This document shows, one piece after another, positions 55,441 through 64,000 of a stretch of 64,000 bases of DNA. A model generated the notes under the pieces. The model was not told where the DNA came from and ran no database searches. It saw only the letters and a program-made list of their open reading frames with translations. Where the stretch lies: positions 186,001 through 250,000 of the forward strand of contig VJWN01000013.1 in assembly GCA_007644065.1 (NCBI GenBank), written 5' to 3'. Positions within the stretch are counted from its first letter, which is position 1; every line of letters starts with the position of its first letter. Made by a program: the position numbers and the translations under genes. Origin of the DNA: Margaritispora aquatica (Eukaryota; Ascomycota; Leotiomycetes; Helotiales; Discinellaceae).

Positions 55441-56344
55441 ATGCAATACAACTTCACCCTTCTCGCCCTCGTGGCAGCAACCACGGTCATTGCCGCACCT
55501 TTGAACATCAACATGGGAGCATATTCACCTGCACTGGTAGTCGGTGATGGAGCTATCGGATTCAAAGGCACACAGTCAGTAGCAAACTTGATGAACACTC
55601 TTCAAGGCGCTGCCACCAACTCTGCTGCCGTACGTCATTCTCCTTTGCAATCCATCTAATATACCCAACTAACAATAACAGGCCAACGGTGCAGCAGCCC
55701 CAGGCACTCCAGCAGCCGCTCCTCCAGCGGCTGTCGCCCCAGCAGCCGAGGCAGCCGCCGCTGCTGTCGTCGAGCCTCAGCAGGGAATGGGCAAGAATGT
55801 CAACATCTTGCCAACCGTGACACGGTCCCTCAAGGACAACGACGACCTCACTCCCGAAGAACTTGAGGAACTCGAGGAAGAGATCGCAGAAGAGGATGCC
55901 AAGAAGCGTTCAGTCGCGGACGATGACCTCACTCCCGAAGAACTTGAGGAGCTTGAGGAAGAGATCGAAGAGGAAGATGCGAAGAAACGCTCCGTCGCGG
56001 ATGACGATCTTACTCCCGAGGAACTCGAGGAACTTGAGGAAGAGATCGCAGAAGAGGATGCCAAGAAGCGCTCAGTTGCGGACGATGACCTCACCCCCGA
56101 GGAACTCGAGGAGCTTGAGGAAGAGATCGAAGAGGAAGATGCCAAGAAGAAGTTCAAGCGCGACATCGCCGGTTTCAATGCCGCGCTCTCCTTCGCCAGC
56201 GCTGCGCTGAAGACGGCTCCTGAGGTGCAACTTGGTACTGGTGAGGGTGGAAGCGGTGTTGGTATTACCCAAAAGGCCGGTGGTGTTACGAGCACGCCTG
56301 CTAAGACAAATGGAACGGCCAGGTCGGTTGTTATCGAAGCTTAG
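55441..56344 (+). CDS. Secreted Kex2-processed repeat protein (KEP-type peptide precursor)
   Basis: Exons are 55441-55629 and 55682-56344 (52-base intron, AACTAACA branch), giving 283 residues. A signal peptide covers about 1-19 (LLALVAATTVIAAP). An Ala/Pro linker follows. Then four near-identical 27-residue repeats start at residues 117, 144, 171 and 198, each DDLTPEELEELEEEI-(A/E)-EEDAKK. The first three end in KKR-SVAD; the last leads to KKKFKR. Lys-Arg is the Kex2 site, so secretion should release three to four very acidic, helical peptides plus the C-terminal part (FNAALSFASAALKTAP...). The layout matches the KEP class that includes fungal pheromones and cyclic-peptide precursors. No UstY-type enzyme lies nearby, so linear peptides are more likely. 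Function unknown. Confidence 0.88.
55841..56149 (+). repeat. Tandem 81-bp coding repeats, four copies
   Basis: Unit starts lie at 55841, 55922, 56003 and 56084; the last unit is partial. Units 1 and 3 end the helix with GCA (Ala), units 2 and 4 with GAA (Glu), so the array looks like a duplicated dimer. Synonymous differences between copies show it is not a fresh duplication. Confidence 0.9.
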
Positions 56345-58219
56345 GTTAGTTGATGATGAGAAGATGGGTTAGTCTGGGTTGAGATTCTTGTATTGGTTGT
56401 TTGGAGGGGACGGGAAAACCCGTGAATGAGTGAGGGTTTGGGGTTAAATTGGATGCATAGATAGCGATGAATCAATGTAATGGGATTAAAATTGTATTGT
56501 TATCTACTTCTTTTCTGCCACTTTACAACACCTTTATGATGAAGTGATTCTTGTCATTGTAGACTTCGTCAATGGGCTGGACGATTCAATACTTTTGGAT
56601 AACAAAAACAAGTACCACCCTTAGCTAACTCATTGGCCCATTCCCTAGCACATCATCACACTTTGGAATTCCGAACAAACCAAACCTCTACTTTCACTTT
56701 CACTCCTTCTCATACTCAAAGTTTTCAATCCTCTCCTAAATCAGAACCTGGTGACAAGTAGATATGAATAAGATTTCTCTCGCCCCTCTTACTTCCCCGA
56801 CAACAGATCCAATCGCCCACTCACCTTCCTTTGCCACCTCGTTTCGTCTTATCTTATCTAATCTTCTCAGGAGGTCGTCTCATCAGCACGTGTCTCAGTC
56901 GCATATCACAACTCAGAATCACATGTTGTGTGAGAAGATGAAACGCGACACCATGCTCGGGGAAATCCGAAATCCCAAATTCCAAGACAATGCGAGACGC
57001 TTGGGTCTTCGATGGTACCGGTGCCCGAGCAATGCCTTGTGTTTTTACTTCTTTTTTTTTTCGTTTTTACCGAAAGGATCGATCGAAGCGATCCAAGCCA
57101 AGCCAAGCCGAAGCGAAGGAAGCCCGACGGTAGGTGTTCGAAACGCGATTTCAGACTTGTTCTTCTCGCTCGCTTCCTTTTTGCGCCTGAAGGTCAGAGG
57201 TGTGGCTGGACCAATCCATGGACGTGCGTGAGAGAAGCATTTGCCACGGTTTGCTGTTGCAGACACGGAACATGGGGATTCTGGGGAGACAGAATTTCCA
57301 AGCTCTGGAGAAAATGGAGACGCGGAGAAGTTCCAAGAAGAGACTCCGGGCTTGATTGTGTCTTGGTATGAAAAAGCTGAAGTTTCCAGCAAAGAGTAAG
57401 GCGGTCGAGGCACTGGGCGGCTGAACTTTGGAGAGTCTAGACTCATGATCGGACATGTCTTTTTCGCTTATTTCATTCTTTCTCCTCGTCGCTCACTTCA
57501 AAATAACCAGCCAAGTCAAGTTAATAATTAGGTGTCTGGGAACATTCCCCTCTCTGTCCTGTCACAAGACACTTAGTTCAGATCATCAGAAAACTTCCAA
57601 GTCGTGAAATCACAAGGGCATTTATCTCTAGCAATTCTGTTGCTGCATCAGCATCAGCGTTTGCGCTTGTGTCTGCGCCTCTCTCTGTCTCTGTCTGAAG
57701 CTTGAGCTCGCAAGTTGATGGACGAATAGATGGTGGTGATCAGATGGCAAGCACAATCTCAAATCGTGAAACGATCAGAAAAGCCTACAGAATAGTCTAC
57801 TGCCTATTTGGTCCAGTAGCTTCATACCTATGAAATATAGAAATAACTCAATTCCAGATTCAAACTTCTTGTTTCCTACATTTCCTTCTTTCATCCCACC
57901 AAACACTCGGCGGCCTCTTCTTTCCTCTCTACTCTGCTTGTATTTCTCGTGCAGCGCAATGCCATGAGATGCTATTAGATGAGATGACACGAGACTCGAC
58001 TTAAGATACCAAGAGAACTTATTCGAATTCCTGAACCATCTCTGATATTTAATAACCACTCCGCCACCTTCATCTCAAAATATTACTTCTCTTCTCCATA
58101 TCACTTCCCATTGCCCGCAACAATCGACTACCGAACATCTAGGAATTCTCCCCACTTGACCCATCATCTAGCGCTTACCCATCAAAATCCTCACACTTTC
58201 AATCTCTGACAATTTCAAA
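56345..58219. other. 1.9-kb intergenic region
   Basis: No supported gene. Frames at 56764-57231 and 57045-57456 on both strands overlap one another and lack domains. A short (CCAAG/CGAAG)-type direct repeat lies at 57090-57118. The region before 58220 is a CT/CA-rich leader. Confidence 0.4.
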
Positions 58220-59531
58220 ATGCGACACCAACTCCCCCTCTCACTTTCGACTCTCTCGGCTCTCCCAACCACACTCATCATGTTAAGTCTAGCAACGCTT
58301 CTTACTTACCCAGTGTTCGCCGAAGAGACATCCACACTCGACCTTGCACCGTCATCAACACCACTACCACCAACAGAAGCAGCGAAAATCGAAGGGCTAC
58401 CCCCCTGCGCCGTACGTATCCCCCATCTCATCCCTCTTATTCCCCACCATTTGATCCCCTCCCCCACAACCCCACAAACCACACACTAACCTTCCCCAGA
58501 ACGAATGCGCCCTCTCTTTCTTCACCAACACCACATCCACACCCAACCCGGACCCCAACAACAACTGCCCCACACCCAGAAGGCTAAACACCACTCCCTG
58601 TATCTGCGCCTACCTGGCCTACTACTCATCCTGCGTCTCCCGAAACTGCAATGCCACCGACTCCGTTCGCGCCGCTGCCCTGCCGTTGCCGTATTACATC
58701 CCCTCGGCTACGGTGTCGATTGACGACTCGAAAGTGTCGGGGACGGCGTGCGCGGCGGTGCCGGCGGGTAATCCTGTTTTCGGGAGTAGGAGTGCGAGTG
58801 CGAGTGCGAGTGTGAGCGTGACGAGCTCGGGAGGAGGAGGAGGAGGAGGAGGACCAGGAGGGGAGAAAACGCTGACGGCTGTGGAAAGTGGTGGGAGTGA
58901 GACGACGGGGAGTGCGAATTCGAATTCGAATTCAAATTCAAATCCAAGCTCAACCCCGACATCGACATCGGCCCCAAGCCAAAACCAAGCATCCCAAACC
59001 TCCCAAACCTCCCAAATCGCCTCCTCCCAGACGACCTCGATTCCACCACCACCACCACCACCATCATCATCAGCACCTAGCTCACCAACCCTCTCATCAC
59101 CCTTATCCTCTACCACAACCACAGCCACAACCACAGCCACGAACCCAGATCCAACTTCCTTAGCGATATCGAGCACCACGCTCCACAGCACCACGAGCAT
59201 CGCAAACACGACGACGACTTTTAGCGATACGACATCAAGTCAAAGTCAAAGTCAGGCTCAATCTCAACCTCAATCTCAATCTCAATCTCAATCTCAATCT
59301 CAATCTCAATCTCAATCTCAATCTCAATCTCAATCTCAGACTCAGGTTCCAGCTCAAGCACAAGCCTCAGGCTCGAGTTCGAGCTCAACAGCAGGAGGGG
59401 GAGCAGCAGCGCGCGTCACGAACACCGCGAACGGCGCTCCCTTGGGGATGCGGTTCCAAGCGCAAGCGCAAGCGGGGACGATGTGGGCGCTGTTGGGAGT
59501 GTTTTGGGGGATGGGCGTGCTTGAATTTTGA
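58220..59531 (+). CDS. CFEM-like, Ser/Thr/Gln-rich, probably GPI-anchored wall protein
   Basis: Exons are 58220-58411 and 58500-59531 (88-base intron), giving 407 residues. A hydrophobic signal spans about 10-34. A Cys-rich domain (about 60-145) has eight Cys in CFEM-like order: C63, C67 (CANEC), one in NNC, the CIC pair, SSC, RNC and TAC. The diagnostic Asp of iron-binding CFEM domains is not clear, so this is CFEM-like only. The rest is a low-complexity stalk: Gly run, Asn/Ser alternation, Pro run, Thr run, and an alternating Ser-Gln tract encoded by an 11-copy CAATCT microsatellite. The C-terminal hydrophobic end (GTMWALLGVFWGMGVLEF) fits a GPI signal. Role: cell surface or wall protein. 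Confidence 0.82.
59271..59336 (+). repeat. (CAATCT)11 coding microsatellite
   Basis: Eleven perfect hexamer copies encode alternating Ser and Gln. Length is likely to vary between strains without breaking the frame. Confidence 0.95.
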
Positions 59532-59911
59532 GGCTTGAACTTTGAAGTTTAAGTGGTGCTTGAGTTGAGCTGTGTGGAGGCTAATGGGGGGAAGTAGTGG
59601 ATGTGGGGAATAGGGAAGTAGGTCAGCAAGACTAGTAGAGAGGTTATAGACGTAATGGAATTATAATATCGAACTCTAATATGTCTAGTCTATTACGGTA
59701 TAAATTGACAATCCTACTTATATCAAATGAAGCAAAGCCGACGACGACGTGATAAGACAAGACAAGATGAGATATTGCAAAGTGACCAAGTACGTTGATA
59801 GACGAATAGATATTTTCGCTTAGCTCGTCCAGAATAGAGAGAGAGTATACTTAGGCTTTGGAGAACTTCGTGTAAGTATGTTGCAAAAAGCAATGTTAAT
59901 CGATATTCTAG

Positions 59912-59947
59912 TGGTAGGTAGGTAGGTAGGTAGGTAGGTAGGTAGGT
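59912..59947. repeat. (GGTA)n microsatellite
   Basis: About eight tetramer copies in a row. Confidence 0.9.
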
Positions 59948-61251
59948 CACTTGATAATAGAAAATCCCTGAATAAGAGAGAGAGAGAGTTCAGAGCCGCC
60001 TCCTTCTCTTAGATCTCGAGTGGGTTCTCTCTCTCTCTCTCCCTGGTGGAACAATACCGAGATACCAGGACAAGAACTCGGCGAGGTGAGGTATACCTAG
60101 ATTGAAACTTCACACAAGGTAGTAAGCAGTAGATGGAAGGAGCAAAAAGAGATGAGAAGAAGCGACTTCATCACTTTGATCGTCCCCTTCCCGTAGAATC
60201 GTCGCTCATAAGGTATACATCAGCGAGATGAACTCAACCCATCCAATACGAGTCTTTGAAAAAATGACAATCATAAAATACCTGCGCGAACTCCGGATAA
60301 TGACGTGCTATAGCTGTAGATGGGAAGGAAAAGTAGCAAATAAGATCTTACCCATTGTAGCAAACAAACACAGACAGAGAGAGATAAGAGATGGGTAGGT
60401 TACTGATCCAACCCGATCCAAGTTCCTGCTTTTCTCATATCTCTCACGTCTCTCATGTGATTCACTTACTTACTTACTCACTCCCTCCCGCGCTTCCTCT
60501 CGTCACTGCCACCGTCGTCATCACTTACACACCACCAATATTCTCTCATCTGACCCAGTGCAGTGTCAGTGTCGTCGATCCCATCTGTATCTCCATTTCC
60601 ATCTTCATATATATTACCTACGTTACCACACCATACCATACCTACTTATCCACGGCGGTCCTCGCGGCTTCACACGTACCGCACAAGACCCACCTTCCAC
60701 GCTCCACCACACTTCCAGAACTTCCCCACGTCATCAATCCAACAACGCTTCACGAGTCGAGAACGCAAGGTAAGGTAAGATCGACAGACATGCCGTAGTT
60801 AGTTAGTTAGTCCCCGCTGTTATAGCGTATACTGTATAAGTGCTCCAAAGAAAGTCTTACCTGGTAGGTAAAGTAAAGTAAGGTGGGTGAGGTAGATTAA
60901 TACGATAGATACGATAGATACAAACAAGCTTTTCATTTTCCTTTCCGCGGCAATGTTTCGTTCCGCTGTGCTGTACGCTGTGCTGTATGCTGTATTGTAC
61001 GCTGTATTGTAGTATTGTTGTCTTGAAGCAAAAAAGTCAAATCCACTTTTGATCGATCGAGCGAGCATCGTAGTGTAGGTACTTCATGCATAATACAACA
61101 AGGCGAAATACTGGAGAATAGGTACCTTATCAGATCGATAGCGTTGCGATAAACGCATGTGAGTGGCAACCGTAAAGGGGATATGAAGATGAGAGATTGT
61201 TCGAATCTGGTATCCCTATACCTATGGCCCGAAACGGGTGGGGGATCGAGA

Positions 61252-61282
61252 TGTGGTGGTGGTGGTGGTGGTGGTGGTGGTG
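61252..61282. repeat. (GGT)n microsatellite
   Basis: About ten trimer copies. A (GGTAT)n run follows at 61334-61358. Confidence 0.9.
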
Positions 61283-61651
61283 AAACTGTCCGTCCGGGTG
61301 GACTTCAAGGTAGACAGACAGACGTCAAGGTGGTGGTATGGTATGGTATGGTATGGTACTTTTGAGATTCGTTGGGGATGCGTGTGTAAGAGGAGAGGTG
61401 GTAGGTGCATCTGTCGGTAAATTCAAGTCAAGTACTGTCCTATACTGTACTGAATACTGTATATTGCATGCATGTGCTCTCTATCGTATGGTATAGTATT
61501 TCATTCCCACGATAGCGATGGTAATGTTCAAGTGATGATTTGGCAGGTGAAAATGGATTAAACGAACCTTACAGTACTCTCCGATAAGATAACTGTACCA
61601 CACCGTGCTGTACATACTGTACTGTACCGATATCATCGATCGATAATAATG

Positions 61652-61681
61652 GTGATGATGATGATGATGATGATGATGATG
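61652..61681. repeat. (GAT)n microsatellite
   Basis: About ten trimer copies, flanked by TACTGTA-type motifs. Confidence 0.9.
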
Positions 61682-62728
61682 TACTGTACTCGATCCATAC
61701 TGTATGATGCGGTACCGTACCGTATGTACAACACATGTCATGCATTAGTTCAAACTCTAAGCGGTATGGTAAGGTAAGGTAAGGTAACTTTACTTTATTT
61801 CATTCTCTCTATGGAGGCGCGTGGAAGGGTGGGATGGGTGGATGGATTCCTAGTTACCTACCTACCTACCTATCTTGTTATTGTGATTGGTTGATTGGTT
61901 GGCTGGCTGACTGACTTAGTTTGAAGAATACTATATCTGCTGTATGGCATTGCACGGTAGGATAGAGGAGAGGTTGGGGGTCGATGGTGATGGTGATTAT
62001 GATGATGATAGGATAAATACAGTACGAGTATGAGTATGAGATGATGCAGGTGTATGTATGTACAATATCGTATAAGGTAGTATCTATCATCTGACATCTA
62101 CCCATCTACCTACCCATCTCCCAGCTCACTCTCATCATCCCGCGTTCTCTATCCGGGTGTATTGGAATAGCTACAAGCTACAGCTACAGCTATTGTATTG
62201 TGGGGTGAAGTGAAGTGAAGTGAAGTGGAGTGGGGGTGGGGTGGATAGTTAAGGTAAGGTTAGGTAGGTAGTAGGTAGGTGGATTGGGGGAGAATAAATC
62301 TCATCGGGCACTGTACTCACTCGCTCGTACCTTTTTCCTTTGTCAAGCCAGGCATCAAGCAAGATAGATTGTTCCTACAGCTTACAGATGACAGCTCATA
62401 CATAGCTCATCGCTCATAGCTTTCGTGCATGCATGCATGGATGGATAGATTAATTTGGAGCTGCAGCTGGAAGGAATTGCAGCTGTGTTTGAGTTGCTGT
62501 ACTCTATGGCTATTAGCTGTAGGTGTACCTGTAGCTGTAGGGTGGAGATGCAGCTTGAGTTTTGCCATAGATGCATATCCTTTGCATACATAAAGAGTAT
62601 GCATCACTTCTCGCGGTTAATCTCCAAACATGAACGGGGGGAGATGGGACACAACACAACACAACACAACACAATCAATATCCTTCCTTTCTTGTGCGAG
62701 CTCCGAGCGAATAGAGAATGCATATGGT

Positions 62729-62732
<4 letters not shown>

Positions 62733-62779
<47 letters not shown>
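62733..62779. repeat. (CT)n microsatellite
   Basis: About 23 dinucleotide copies. (ACAAC)n lies upstream at about 62650-62674. Confidence 0.92.
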
Positions 62780-62783
<4 letters not shown>

Positions 62784-63362
62784 CCCTTGTCTTTCTCTGC
62801 TTTGCTCTGTCTGCTTCAATTCGCATATAGCCGAAAACGAAAGCCCGCCGTGTTCAAGCGCGAGTAAGCAATAGGAACGGAGCCAGCGGTTTCACCAGGG
62901 AGCAGCCACCACCACCGGGCCACGGGGCGGTCACAGACCAGGAGACCCACAGGATGGAATGAAAATACCGTCGTGGATACCCACCCAGCATGACGGACGT
63001 GGCGTTTTCAGTTCTGGTTGTTCGGCGGATGGATTCGGGTTACTGCTTTGAGTATATTTCTCTCTCTCTCTCTATCTCTCTCGCCGTTCGGCTTTGCTGC
63101 TGTGGGTGAGATGCGGCGTGAGATGCGTGGACCTTGTCTGTTCAAAAGCCTTTGCATGCTTGAATGCTTGAAAGCCTTGAAAGGCGAGGTGAGGTGGGTG
63201 AGTGGGGGTTTGGGGGGTTTTTGAGTAGGGGGTAGGGTAGGACAAGTGAGGTGAGGTGAAGCGAAGTGAGACGAAGTGAGGATTTGGATTGAATCTCATC
63301 GTTCGTCGTCCTTGATGCATATGCTGCTGTTGCTGCTCCTGCTGTTATGTGTGAGGACCAAA

Positions 63363-63384
63363 GAGAGAGAGAGAGAGAGAGAGA
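63363..63384. repeat. (GA)n microsatellite
   Basis: About eleven dinucleotide copies. Further CT and GA runs lie at 63060-63082 and 63571-63588. Confidence 0.9.
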
Positions 63385-63788
63385 CACGGAGAGAGAAAGA
63401 AACGAGAAGCACGGCTTGTGAAGAGTTTGTTCCATTACTTCGGTTCTTTTGCCCTTCCATTTCCCTCCCACAGACAGTATAACCTCATCACCGTGAGAAG
63501 AAGACATGACATGATTGGACCCCTCCCTCTAACTCTCTGAGTATCAAATCTTTTTCCTGTACATACTGCAAAGAGAGAGAGAGAGAGAAAACCCGAGTCT
63601 CTCGTCTAGTGAAAATAAGCCCCAACTAACTTGGAACAACCAGGAAGTTAAGGTAGGTAGGTAGGTAGGTAGGTGGTTACAGTAGTTGGCTGCTTGCCTT
63701 ACCTTGCCCTTTACCTTTACCTTGTGGGATGAGGTGCTTCGATGGTTGGTGCACATACGGGTACGGGGGGTTCGGATCGGTGGGTAGT

Positions 63789-63832
63789 GGGTGATGGATG
63801 ATGGGTGATGGGTGATGGGTGATGGGTGATGG
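63789..63832. repeat. (GGTGATG)n tandem repeat
   Basis: About six heptamer-like copies with slight variation. Confidence 0.9.
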
Positions 63833-64000
63833 GTGGTGGTGGGGTTGGTGGTCGTGCGTAGTGGGGGTTGGTTCAGGTTCGAGACTTCTCGCTCTCTCGT
63901 TGCCGCCCAGATAATAGAATAAAAATATGGGAAATAATATGGGAAATAATATGGAAATAATATGGATACAATATATGGAGTTTCACACTTTTTAATCCAG

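Larger units (their letters stand above)
59532..64000. other. 4.5-kb microsatellite-rich region, no supported gene
   Basis: Dense short tandem repeats of many kinds: GGTA, GGT, GGTAT, GAT, CT, GA, ACAAC, GGTGATG and AATATGGGA types. Stretches of self-complementary TACTGTA/GTACCGTAC-like sequence occur at about 61430-61740. Most frames here are repeat translations. It may be a long promoter and leader of a gene beyond the window. Confidence 0.6.

Noticed and set aside
55441..56344. Ustiloxin-type cyclic peptide cluster
   Set aside because: The precursor layout fits, but no UstY-like or tyrosinase gene lies in the window and the repeats lack the aromatic core usual for cyclisation.
56764..57456. 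Open frames on both strands before the CFEM-like gene
   Set aside because: They overlap each other and contain T runs and simple repeats; no domain or splice logic.
60391..63756. Many 60-140 codon frames in the final tract
   Set aside because: Most translate microsatellites (Ser-Leu, Val, His or Arg-Glu runs) and change frame with each repeat.

Overview
This is nuclear DNA from a filamentous ascomycete (Pezizomycotina). Most genes are split by short introns of about 45 to 100 bases with GTAAGT or GTATGT type donors, CTAAC or CTGAC branch sites and CAG or TAG acceptors. The protein families are typical of moulds: Zn2Cys6 regulator, NB-ARC/TPR NLR relic, 2EXR, NCS1 permease, ACS-type transporter, P450, CFEM-like wall protein. 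A Leotiomycetes (Helotiales) origin is a guess from gene style. No rRNA, secure tRNA or CRISPR was seen. I assembled every exon junction by eye, checking frame, donor, acceptor and branch site.

Layout. 0-12 kb: a Cys-rich copper/heavy-metal P1B ATPase, a small two-helix membrane protein, a frameshifted gene relic, a CCDC47-like ER protein, a small possible peptide gene and a haspin kinase. 12-22 kb: a berberine-bridge-like FAD oxidase with an in-frame stop, a divergent pair of related proteins (14.9-17.4 kb) around a 229-bp inverted-repeat element, an NCS1 permease and a NicO nickel/cobalt transporter. 22-27.6 kb: a gene desert with degenerate direct repeats and tRNA-like repeats. 27.6-41.6 kb: a 33-residue peptide gene whose intron follows the ATG, an RNase H-fold protein with altered catalytic residues, a TXNDC17-like thioredoxin, a P450, a medium-chain reductase, an amidoligase-like protein and a 2EXR protein.

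42.6-46.6 kb: a 407-residue protein that may be gasdermin-like lies beside a heavily mutated NB-ARC/TPR NLR pseudogene, followed by a MITE-like element. This resembles the fungal arrangement in which NLRs sit next to cell-death effectors. 47-54.2 kb: a Zn2Cys6 regulator, an amidase with an intact Lys-Ser-Ser triad and a permease of the ACS (allantoate permease-like) type form a plausible amide-use cluster. 55.4-59.5 kb: a secreted protein with four 27-residue repeats separated by Lys-Lys-Arg sites (a Kex2-processed repeat protein), then a CFEM-like, Ser/Thr/Gln-rich, probably GPI-anchored protein. 59.5-64 kb: a microsatellite-rich tract with no gene I can support.

Best leads for new biology are the repeat protein at 55.4 kb, the possible gasdermin/NLR neighbourhood at 42.7-45.7 kb, the divergent pair at 14.9-17.4 kb, the peptide gene at 27.8 kb and the catalytically altered RNase H-like gene at 28.4 kb.
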